The notes under the pieces were generated by a model, which was given only the letters and a program-made list of their open reading frames with translations, did no database searches and was not told where the DNA came from. A DNA stretch of 64,000 bases from Lentzea jiangxiensis (lineage in GTDB: Bacteria > Actinomycetota > Actinomycetes > Mycobacteriales > Pseudonocardiaceae), in the NCBI RefSeq assembly GCF_900104175.1, contig NZ_FNIX01000008.1, positions 1-64,000 of the forward strand, written 5' to 3'. Positions 32,561 through 39,686 of this stretch are shown here, piece after piece. Each line of letters begins with the position of its first letter. Positions within the stretch are counted from its first letter, which is position 1. The translations under genes were made by a program, and so were the position numbers.

Positions 32561-33921
32561 TGATCACTCAGTCCCAGCAGGCCCAGCCCGCGCACCCGGT
32601 GTTCCCGGTCGAGGTCGGCACGAGCCCGCACCCGCAGGTCTTCGGGCTCCGGCGTGCCGCGGAGAGACTGGCCCGCAAGCTCGGCCCCAGGCGCATCTGG
32701 CACGTCAACAGCACCCCGGCCGGTGGAGGCGTCGCCGAACTGCTGTGGTCGTCGATCGCCCGGCAGCAGTCGCTCGGGCTTCCGGTCGGCTGGTTGATCG
32801 CGGACGCCGAACCGGAGTTCTTCCAGCTGACGAAGCGGATCCACCACGGTCTGCACAACCGGTGCGCCGCGGAGTTCACCGCCGAGGACGCCCGGCTCTA
32901 CCGCGACGTCACCGCGCGGTCAGCCAAGCAGCTGCTCGAGTACGTCCGCCCCGGCGACGTGGTGCTGCTGCACGACCCGCAGACCGCGGGAATTGCGCCG
33001 CACCTGCTCGACGCCGGCGTGAAGGTGGTGTGGCGCTCCCACATCGGCACCACTGAACGGGGCGCCGCCGTCGCCGCGGCGTGGAACTTCCTCCGGCCCT
33101 ACGTCGAGGTGATCCCGACGTGCGTCTTCACCATCGCCGGTTTCGCTCCGGCGTACCTGTCACCCGCCCAGGTCACCGCGGTCACCCCGTCGATCGACCC
33201 CGAGGCCCCGAAGAACCGGGACCTGTCACCGCAGCAGTGCCGTGAGCTGCTGCGGCGGGCGGGCCTCACCGGTGCCCCGGACGAAGCGGTCGGCTACGCC
33301 GTGCAGGACCAGCCGCTGCCCGCCGACGCCCCGGTCGTCACCCAGGTCTCGCGGTGGGACCCGCTCAAGGACATGACCGGGGTGCTGCGCAGTTTCGCCG
33401 AACACGTCCCGACGGGACATCTCCTGCTGGCCGGTCCCGATCCCGCCGACATTCCCGACGATCCTGAGGGTGCCGGAATTTTCGCGGAAGTGTGCCGGAT
33501 GAGGGAGTCCTTGCCCCCGGATGTCCGACGCAGGGTGCATCTGTGCGTGCTCACGCTGGCCGATCAGACCACCAACGCACTGGTCATCAATGCCATTCAG
33601 CGGAGTTCTACGATTATTGTCCAGAAAAGCCTTGAAGAGGGGTTCGGCCTCACCGTCACCGAGGCGATGTGGAAATCCCGGCCGATCGTGGCGACCTCCG
33701 TGGGCGGGCTCACGGCCCAGCTGGTCGACGGCAGCAGCGGTCTGCTGGTCGACCCCACGGACTCCTTGGCGTTCGCCAGTTCGGTGAACTCCTTGCTGGC
33801 CGACGAGACGCGCGCCGCGCGCCTCGGGGCCGCCGCGCACGACCGGTGCCGTGATCGATTCCTGGTCGATCGCGAACTCGGCGACTACCTGAACCTGTAC
33901 CGAACCGCTCTCGACGGATAG
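32560..33921 (+). CDS. GT4 glycosyltransferase, TreT (trehalose synthase)-like
   Basis: A 453-residue GT-B glycosyltransferase. The N-terminal half has IWHVNSTPAGGGVAELLWSS, very like trehalose glycosyltransferring synthase TreT, which joins NDP-glucose and glucose. It also contains VVLLHDPQTAGIAPHLL and VVWRSHIGTT. The C-terminal half carries QVSRWDPLKDMTGVLRSF, then the nucleotide-sugar site SLEEGFGLTVTEAMWKSRP with the EX7E pair. It closes the sugar operon. A trehalose or trehalose-like disaccharide is the simplest product guess; with the sulfur-carrier genes a thio or otherwise altered analogue is possible. Confidence 0.87.
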   Translation: MITQSQQAQPAHPVFPVEVGTSPHPQVFGLRRAAERLARKLGPRRIWHVNSTPAGGGVAELLWSSIARQQSLGLPVGWLIADAEPEFFQLTKRIHHGLHNRCAAEFTAEDARLYRDVTARSAKQLLEYVRPGDVVLLHDPQTAGIAPHLLDAGVKVVWRSHIGTTERGAAVAAAWNFLRPYVEVIPTCVFTIAGFAPAYLSPAQVTAVTPSIDPEAPKNRDLSPQQCRELLRRAGLTGAPDEAVGYAVQDQPLPADAPVVTQVSRWDPLKDMTGVLRSFAEHVPTGHLLLAGPDPADIPDDPEGAGIFAEVCRMRESLPPDVRRRVHLCVLTLADQTTNALVINAIQRSSTIIVQKSLEEGFGLTVTEAMWKSRPIVATSVGGLTAQLVDGSSGLLVDPTDSLAFASSVNSLLADETRAARLGAAAHDRCRDRFLVDRELGDYLNLYRTALDG

Positions 33922-33992
33922 CCCTCCTATTCCACTCGAAGTGCGCCCGACGATCGGATCCGAGCCTGTCCTCCTCCATTCCGGTGCTATTT

Positions 33993-34005
33993 CTTCAATT
34001 TGAAG
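33993..34005. promoter_or_regulatory. 13-bp palindrome before the ROK gene
   Basis: CTTCAATTTGAAG, exactly as at 23909-23921, sits 58 bases before the ROK ATG in an AT-rich gap (GTGTTAATATCGATC follows, a possible promoter). Its location fits autoregulation by the ROK protein. Binding is inferred. Confidence 0.6.
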
Positions 34006-34062
34006 GAAACCGTGTTAATATCGATCTTCTCAGTTTTGGGTGTTCAGGCGGGATGAGGCGGC

Positions 34063-35274
34063 ATGATCGAGGCGCGTGAACTTCTCGGACCGGCGAGTGG
34101 CGCGCGCGACGCAAACCGCAAGCGAATGCTGGTCGAGATCATGGTGAAAGCCGACAGGCAGTCCCGCATCGCCTACCGCAGCGGTCTGTCGCAGGCCTCG
34201 GTCTCCACCGCCGTGCAGGAACTGGTCGCGGAGCAGGTCCTGGAGATCGACCGGACCCAGGACAAGGTCAGGGGCCGGACCACGCCGGTGCGCCTGGCCC
34301 CGACGCGCGGCGTCGCCATCGGTGTCGACATCAGCCACGACCACGTCGTCGTGGTAGCCAGACGCGTCGATCAGCGCCACGACAAGTTCTCGGTCCAGCA
34401 ACGCGGCGACGGTGCCAACCGGGGGCTTTCGCGGCTCCTGCCGATGATCAAGTCGATGATCGGCGAGGCCGTGGAGGAGACCGGCCAGACACTCGACGAC
34501 GTGGTGGCGGCCGGCCTCTCGGTCCCCCGGATGATCGACCCCCGCACCGGCCGGTTCACCACGCCCGTGCTCCTCCCCTGGCACGACTACGACCGGCCCG
34601 CGGAAGACCTGACCGAGCACCTGGGCGTGCGCGTCGCGATCGACAACGACGCCAACCTCGGCGCGATGGCCGAGCAGATTTACGGCATGGACGAACCGGC
34701 CGAGACCGTCGTCTACGTCAAGGCCACCAACGGTGTCGGTGTCGGCATCATGATCGGCGACAAGCTCTACCGGGGCCACCGCGGCATGGCGGGGGAGATC
34801 GGTCATCTCACGATCGATCGCAACGGCGACGTGTGCGAGTGCGGCGGCCGCGGCTGCCTGGACACCATCGTGGGTTCCGAGTCCTTGGTGGCGGAGGTGC
34901 GCAGGTCGCACCGGGGCAGCACGACCGACAACCCGGTGACCCTGCAGTCCCTGATCGAGAAAGCCCACGCCAGGGACGCGGTGTGCACCCGCGTGCTGCA
35001 GGACGCCGGACGCACGCTCGGCATCGCGCTCGCGCAACTGTGCAACCTGCTCAACCCGAGGCTCATCGTGCTGGGCGGAGAACTCGCGACCGGCAAGGAC
35101 CTGCTCCTGGGACCGTGCATGCAGGAACTGCGGCGGTACGCGCTGGGCGGAGCGGTCAACGACCGCGAGGGGTTCACACTGCGACTGAGCCAGCTCAGCC
35201 CGTACAGCGAGGCGCAGGGCGCCCTGATCCTCGGGTTGCGCGCTCGCAAGGTGGAGGAGTTCGTGGCGGACTGA
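34063..35274 (+). CDS. ROK-family transcriptional repressor
   Basis: A 403-residue ROK regulator. The N-terminal winged helix contains RKRMLVEIMVKADRQSRIAY and the recognition helix GLSQASVSTAVQELVAEQVL. The ROK domain starts with VAIGVDISHDHVVVV and includes VAIDNDANLGAMAEQIYG and the zinc motif CECGGRGCLDTIVGSE. Such proteins sense a sugar or sugar phosphate. It follows the sugar operon by 141 bases on the same strand, and the shared 13-bp palindrome suggests it regulates itself and something in the 23.7-24.3 kb region, perhaps the lasso operon. Confidence 0.92.
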   Translation: MIEARELLGPASGARDANRKRMLVEIMVKADRQSRIAYRSGLSQASVSTAVQELVAEQVLEIDRTQDKVRGRTTPVRLAPTRGVAIGVDISHDHVVVVARRVDQRHDKFSVQQRGDGANRGLSRLLPMIKSMIGEAVEETGQTLDDVVAAGLSVPRMIDPRTGRFTTPVLLPWHDYDRPAEDLTEHLGVRVAIDNDANLGAMAEQIYGMDEPAETVVYVKATNGVGVGIMIGDKLYRGHRGMAGEIGHLTIDRNGDVCECGGRGCLDTIVGSESLVAEVRRSHRGSTTDNPVTLQSLIEKAHARDAVCTRVLQDAGRTLGIALAQLCNLLNPRLIVLGGELATGKDLLLGPCMQELRRYALGGAVNDREGFTLRLSQLSPYSEAQGALILGLRARKVEEFVAD

Positions 35275-35309
35275 CTAGGGCGCCCGTTCGGCGGCACACC
35301 CCAGGCGGC

Positions 35310-35323
35310 GGTATAGTTATACC
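35310..35323. promoter_or_regulatory. Palindrome before the methionine aminopeptidase gene
   Basis: GGTATAGTTATACC has 6-bp arms around GT, 24 bases before the TTG start. It contains TATAGT, which could be a -10 element, so it may be either a promoter core or an operator overlapping one. Confidence 0.4.
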
Positions 35324-35347
35324 GGCACCCGCTGATGGAGGAACACG

Positions 35348-36172
35348 TTGATCGAGCTCAAGTCCCCCGCCGAGATCGAGCGCATGCACGTCACCGGTCA
35401 GTTCATCGGGGAGGTGCTCGACGAGCTCTCCTCCCAGGCCGCCGTGGGGGTGAACCTCCTCGACCTCGAGCACCACGCCCGCCACATGCTGGAGGAGCGC
35501 GGCGCGGTGTCCTGCTACTGGGACTACTCGCCGTCGTTCGGCCGCGGCCCGTTCCGCAACGTCACGTGCCTCGCGGTCAACGACGCGGTGCTGCACGGCC
35601 TGCCGAAGAGCTACGTGCTGCAGGACGGCGACGTGCTGACGATGGACATCGCGGTGCTCATCGACGGCTGGGCGGCCGACTCGGCCATGACGGTCATCGT
35701 CGGCACGCCCCGCGAGGAGGACCTGCGCCTGGTCAGGGCCACCGAGGTGGCGCTGGCGGCCGCGATCGAGGCCGCGCGGCCCGGCAACCGCATCGGGGAC
35801 ATCTCGGCGGCGATCGGCGAGGTCTGCACCGAGCTCGGCTACACGCCGAACCTGGAGTTCGGCGGCCACGGCATCGGCCGCACGATGCACGAGGCGCCGC
35901 ACGTGTCGAACAACGGCCGCCGCCGTCACGGCATGAAGCTCAAGCCCGGCCTGACCATCGCCATCGAACCGTGGCTCGCGGCCACGACGGACAAGATCAT
36001 CTACGACGAGGACGGCTGGACGCTGCGCTCGGCGGACGGCTCGCGCACCGCCCACTCCGAGCACACCGTCGCGATCACCGAGGACGGACCGCTCGTGCTG
36101 ACCCGCCGCAAGAGCGAGAGGCCCCAGGCGGTGCCCGAGGCCTCCCAGCCGACTCAGGCGCGGTTGCCGTAG
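35348..36172 (+). CDS. map: Type I methionine aminopeptidase
   Basis: A 274-residue enzyme that removes N-terminal methionine from nascent proteins. The five metal ligands can be placed: Asp in LTMDIAVLIDGWAADSAMTV (two), His in FGGHGIGRTMHEAP, Glu in IAIEPWLAATTD and Glu in HSEHTVAITEDG. The start is a TTG with GGAGGA at 35337-35342, giving MIELKSPAEIERM, the normal family N-terminus. Its C-terminal extension (about 20 residues after LVLTRRKSE) is unusual and low-complexity. Many actinomycetes have several map copies; a copy beside a biosynthetic cluster could be an extra or resistance copy, but nothing proves that. Its 3' end overlaps the convergent VOC gene by 19 bases. Confidence 0.93.
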   Translation: MIELKSPAEIERMHVTGQFIGEVLDELSSQAAVGVNLLDLEHHARHMLEERGAVSCYWDYSPSFGRGPFRNVTCLAVNDAVLHGLPKSYVLQDGDVLTMDIAVLIDGWAADSAMTVIVGTPREEDLRLVRATEVALAAAIEAARPGNRIGDISAAIGEVCTELGYTPNLEFGGHGIGRTMHEAPHVSNNGRRRHGMKLKPGLTIAIEPWLAATTDKIIYDEDGWTLRSADGSRTAHSEHTVAITEDGPLVLTRRKSERPQAVPEASQPTQARLP

Positions 36173-36570
36173 TCCACGAGCTCGACCAGCAGCCCCGTCG
36201 CCGGCCCGAGGTGCGCGAACGCCACCCGCAGGCCGGGCCGTCCGCCCTGGCAGGGCTTCTCGTCGACGAGGACCGCGCCGCGGTCCTGCAACGCCAGCAG
36301 GTCCGCGTCGATGTCGTCGACCTCGAACGCCACGTGGTTGAGGCCCGGCCCCAGCCGCGCGAGGTGCCCGTGCACGGCGGCGTCGGGGCGCACCGGAGCC
36401 ACGAGCTCGATCGAGGTCGTGTCACCGGGGCACTGCCAGAACGAGGTGGCCACGCCGTAGGCGTTCACGTCGTCGGCGTAGGTGTTCTTCATGTCCATCA
36501 GGCCGAGGCCGGTTCCGGCGGCGGCGAGGTCGCCGGTGACGACACCGACGTGGTCGATGCGCAGGATCAT
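36154..36570 (-). CDS. VOC-superfamily protein (methylmalonyl-CoA epimerase-like)
   Basis: A 138-residue vicinal-oxygen-chelate protein. MILRIDHVGVVTGDLAAAGT at the start and LNHVAFEVDDIDADLLALQD in the middle give the two half-folds with a histidine each, and IELVAPV and GLLVELVDY supply the glutamates. This is the metal site of glyoxalase/epimerase relatives and resembles methylmalonyl-CoA epimerases. It is the last gene of the NRPS-PKS transcript, overlapping the ACP gene by 4 bp. Similar small VOC proteins occur near FkbH genes; an epimerase or a step on the glyceryl unit is possible. Confidence 0.85.
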   Translation of the reverse strand: MILRIDHVGVVTGDLAAAGTGLGLMDMKNTYADDVNAYGVATSFWQCPGDTTSIELVAPVRPDAAVHGHLARLGPGLNHVAFEVDDIDADLLALQDRGAVLVDEKPCQGGRPGLRVAFAHLGPATGLLVELVDYGNRA

Positions 36571-36812
36571 CCCGACTTCTCCTGAGCGGTCGCCACGGCG
36601 GCGACGAGGCCGCCGACGTCCTTGATGGCGAAGTACTCCTGCAGGTCGAGGCGCACCGCGAACTTCTGCTCGATGCCGGTGAGCAGGCGCAGCGCGTCGT
36701 AGCTCGTCCAGTTGCCGAGCGCCTCGAACCGCGCGTCGGCCGAGATGTCCTCGGCCGGCAGGTCCGTCACCTGACCGACGAGGTCGACCACGTCGACGAA
36801 AACCTCAGACAT
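36567..36812 (-). CDS. Stand-alone acyl carrier protein
   Basis: An 81-residue carrier protein, MSEVFVDVVDLVGQVTDLPA and so on. The phosphopantetheine site is GNWTSYDALRLLTGIE, with Ser in the WTSYD motif in place of the more usual DSL. The helical segments before and after have the expected lengths. The gene overlaps FkbH by eight bases, so it is the natural acceptor for the glyceryl unit made by FkbH from 1,3-bisphosphoglycerate. Confidence 0.85.
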   Translation of the reverse strand: MSEVFVDVVDLVGQVTDLPAEDISADARFEALGNWTSYDALRLLTGIEQKFAVRLDLQEYFAIKDVGGLVAAVATAQEKSG

Positions 36813-38658
36813 CGGCGGACTCCCTTTCCACGACGAGTGTGGTCCACTCGGGACCGATCTGCGGCCGCGGCAGCAGCGGCAGGGTGAAGCGGCCTTCCGA
36901 CACCCGCTCGAACCCGGCGTCCGGGTAGAACGCGGCGGCGGCCTTGTTGCGGTCGGTGGCCCTGAAGTCGGCCTCCAGCCGCACGGCACCCGCCGAGAGG
37001 GCCCGGTCGGCCAGGTGCTGGACGACGGTGTGCTCGACGCCGCGGGTGAAGACGCGGCAGCTCATCACGAAGTTCTCGACGAGCCAGTGGTCGTCGTGCT
37101 TCGACACCCAGACGCCGCCGACGATCCCCTCGGCGCCGAACCGGTCCGCGACCTCGAAGACCAGCACGACGTGGTCGCCGGACGCGGCCATCTCCCGCGT
37201 GCGGGCCTCCGCGTGGGAGGTGCCGATCATGTTGAACTGGTTGGTGCGCTGCCCGAGCTGCACGAGTCGCGGCAGGCTGAACTCGTCGGCTTCCCGCACC
37301 GACACGGTGATCTCCAGGCCGCGCAGGTAGTCCTGCACCGAGCTGAACGAGTCGGCGAACTCGGTGCGTTCGGCGCGCGCCTTGTAGAGCCCGGTGCGCT
37401 CGCGGTCGGTCGCCGTGGTCGTCAGCACGTCGAAGGAACCGGTGCGCTGCAACGCCGTCACGTGGTCGGCCGGGTCGCCGTCGAGGTGCACCACGGTGAC
37501 CTCGGGGATCGAGCCGCGGACGAGCTGGGTCTCGAACGTGCTGTCGTCGGCGAAGACGAAGCTGTCGAGGCCGAGGTTGAGCTGGGCCGCGAGCCCGCGG
37601 ATGTTGTGGTCCTTGGGCTGCCAGTTGACCGCGCGGGCCGCGATGTCGGCCGGGCGGATCACCAGGTCCGGGTGGTCGTTCAGGACCTCGTCGACGATCG
37701 CGGCCTCGTTCTTGCTGGCCAGCGCGAGAACCACGCCCTGCTTGCGCAGCTGCACGGCACGGCGCTGCATCTCGCGGAACGCGTTGCCGGGGTACATCGA
37801 GCCGATCTGGATGCCGCTCGGGCCGTCGTCGCCGACGACGCCACCCCACAGCGTGTTGTCCAGGTCGAGCACGAGGACCTTCTTGGCCAGGCCGAGGAAC
37901 GCGCGGCAGAAGTGCGCGGCCTCGGTGGCGTAGACCTGCTCGACCTCGGGCGTCCAGGCGGCGCTCGCGAACCGGTAGAGCCGCTCGTCGCGCAGCCGGG
38001 CCGGCGCGTCGACCAGGTACGCCTCCAGGTCCAGGGCGTGCACCTGGTCGCGGCGCAGCGCCATGCCGAGCAGGTCGCTGTTCAGCTCGCGCCACGCGCG
38101 GCCCAGCGCCGCCCTGCCGTCGAACGCCACGACACCGCGCATCTCGACCGGTGACAGCGGCACGGTGTGCACGAGGACCGCGCTGCCGGAGCGTTCGGTG
38201 AAGGCGCCGACGAGGTTGTCGAACATGCCCCAACGGCCGCGAACGGCGCTCTCGAACGCCGCCGCGTCGTCCCACTCCGCCGGGACGAACCAGTCGTCGT
38301 GCAGCAGGCAGAGCGTCACCTGCGGATTGAACGCCGCGAGCGGCGAGTCCGGGCTGCTGAGGTCGACGGCCAGCTGGTCGAAGCCGGACACGTGGATCTC
38401 CGGCGCGATCCCCCTGCCCAGCAGCGCGACCCGCAGCAGCGGTGCCACGCCGGACGCGGTGAAGGTGCCGGTGATCGCGACCTTCAGCGGCCTGAGCGTG
38501 CCGAGCAGCTCCGCGGGTACCTTGCCGAGCAGCCGGCCTGCCTCCAGCAACGCCGGGAGGTCGGTCAGCGCGGCCAGGTCGCCGAGCAGGGCCGGGTCCG
38601 CCTCGGCGCCGGGTGTGGTCAGCCGGCGGATCCGCGCCAGCACTTCCTTGGTCTCCAT
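36805..38658 (-). CDS. FkbH-like glyceryl-ACP synthase
   Basis: A 617-residue FkbH-type protein, which dephosphorylates 1,3-bisphosphoglycerate and loads glycerate onto an ACP. Residues about 60-250 are the FkbH N-terminal domain (PLKVAITGTFTASGVAPLLR). The HAD motif KKVLVLDLDNTLWGGVVGDD near residue 263 has the catalytic DxD. The C-terminal 150 residues form a GNAT-like domain (TDRNKAAAAFYPDAGFERVS). This full architecture is intact. It lies directly upstream of its ACP and 11 bases downstream of the KAS III-like gene. No fkbG, fkbI or fkbK homologues are near, so methoxymalonyl formation is unlikely and the free glyceryl unit is probably used. Confidence 0.9.
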   Translation of the reverse strand: METKEVLARIRRLTTPGAEADPALLGDLAALTDLPALLEAGRLLGKVPAELLGTLRPLKVAITGTFTASGVAPLLRVALLGRGIAPEIHVSGFDQLAVDLSSPDSPLAAFNPQVTLCLLHDDWFVPAEWDDAAAFESAVRGRWGMFDNLVGAFTERSGSAVLVHTVPLSPVEMRGVVAFDGRAALGRAWRELNSDLLGMALRRDQVHALDLEAYLVDAPARLRDERLYRFASAAWTPEVEQVYATEAAHFCRAFLGLAKKVLVLDLDNTLWGGVVGDDGPSGIQIGSMYPGNAFREMQRRAVQLRKQGVVLALASKNEAAIVDEVLNDHPDLVIRPADIAARAVNWQPKDHNIRGLAAQLNLGLDSFVFADDSTFETQLVRGSIPEVTVVHLDGDPADHVTALQRTGSFDVLTTTATDRERTGLYKARAERTEFADSFSSVQDYLRGLEITVSVREADEFSLPRLVQLGQRTNQFNMIGTSHAEARTREMAASGDHVVLVFEVADRFGAEGIVGGVWVSKHDDHWLVENFVMSCRVFTRGVEHTVVQHLADRALSAGAVRLEADFRATDRNKAAAAFYPDAGFERVSEGRFTLPLLPRPQIGPEWTTLVVERESADV

Positions 38659-38669
38659 CGTGTCTCCCC

Positions 38670-39686
38670 CTAGATCGCCAGAAGCGTGCAGAGCCAGTGC
38701 ATGCCGCTGGCCGTGCTGGTCAGTGCCACGACGTCGCCCTCGGTGAGCTCCCCGGCCGCGAGGTAGTGCTCGAGCGACATCAGCTGGTCGGCGCACCCGA
38801 CGTGGCCGAGCGCCTGCGCCACCTCGGTGTTCGTCCACTCGGGACCGTGGTCGAGGTCCTTGGCGAGCAGCGTCATCGCGGGCACGCTGTCGTGCAGGTG
38901 CAGGAGCTTGCGCAGGTCCGCGGGCGTGGTGCCGGCGCGCTCGCAGGCCCGGCGCACCACCTCGTGGTTGTTGGTGCGGATGGTCGAGACGAACTCGAAC
39001 ATCTTGCGGATGTCGCCCGCGAAGAACTCCTCGAGCCGCTTCTGCGGGCTCTTCACGCCGATGTCCCGCTGCCCGGCGAACGGGCGGGCCGCGGCGCCCA
39101 CGTCCATCATCATGAAGTCGGCGTAGCGGCCGTCGCTGATGATCTCGGTGGTGAGCCAGCGGTTGCGCGGGTGGTCGCGCTTCACCACGGCCGCGGCGGC
39201 ACCGTCGGAGAAGATGCTGGTGTTGATCTCCATCCGGTTCCAGTACGGCTCGCAGACGCGGTTGGCGCCGATGATCAGCGCCGTCGAGTAGCCGGGGTGG
39301 GTGGCGAACTTGCCGGCGACGATGTCGAACGCCGCCACTCCCCCGCCGCACGCCTGGGTCAGCAGGACGTTCTCCGACCGGTGGGCGCCGATCTTGGCCT
39401 GCGTCGCGCCGGCCGCGTCCCAGTACAGGTGCTCGGACAGGTCGGACATGGCCAGCACGACCAGGTCGACCTCGTGCGGCTGCACGCCCGCGTCGCCCAG
39501 TGCCTTCGCACCGGCCTCGGCGGCCAGGTCGGTGAGGCCGACGCCGTCCCCGGCGCGGTGGAACGTCCGGTACCCCCAGCCCAGCACGCGGTCGACGTCC
39601 GCGGTGTAGCCGGCGGCGGCGGACGCCACCTCGACGGGGTCGCCGAGCACGTGCCCGAGCGACACGACTCCGAAGTGGACGGTCAC
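38670..39686 (-). CDS. KAS III (FabH)-like condensing or acyl-transfer enzyme
   Basis: A 338-residue thiolase-fold protein. The active cysteine is in LLTQACGGGVAAFDIVA at about residue 112, exactly the FabH position. The probable catalytic histidine is in LLHLHDSVPAM, but the usual GNTSAAS asparagine loop reads GHVGCADQLM, so the Asn appears replaced by His. Such changes occur in KAS III homologues that do acyl transfer or C-O bond formation instead of decarboxylative condensation. With FkbH and an ACP this is the set known from tetronate pathways such as RK-682. GTG 39686 overlaps the preceding gene's stop by 4 bp. Confidence 0.88.
   Translation of the reverse strand: MTVHFGVVSLGHVLGDPVEVASAAAGYTADVDRVLGWGYRTFHRAGDGVGLTDLAAEAGAKALGDAGVQPHEVDLVVLAMSDLSEHLYWDAAGATQAKIGAHRSENVLLTQACGGGVAAFDIVAGKFATHPGYSTALIIGANRVCEPYWNRMEINTSIFSDGAAAAVVKRDHPRNRWLTTEIISDGRYADFMMMDVGAAARPFAGQRDIGVKSPQKRLEEFFAGDIRKMFEFVSTIRTNNHEVVRRACERAGTTPADLRKLLHLHDSVPAMTLLAKDLDHGPEWTNTEVAQALGHVGCADQLMSLEHYLAAGELTEGDVVALTSTASGMHWLCTLLAI

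Noticed and set aside
36805..38658. Methoxymalonyl-ACP pathway
   Set aside because: FkbH alone suggested it, but no fkbG, fkbI or fkbK homologue is in the cluster and the only AT domain has a malonyl-type HAFHS motif.
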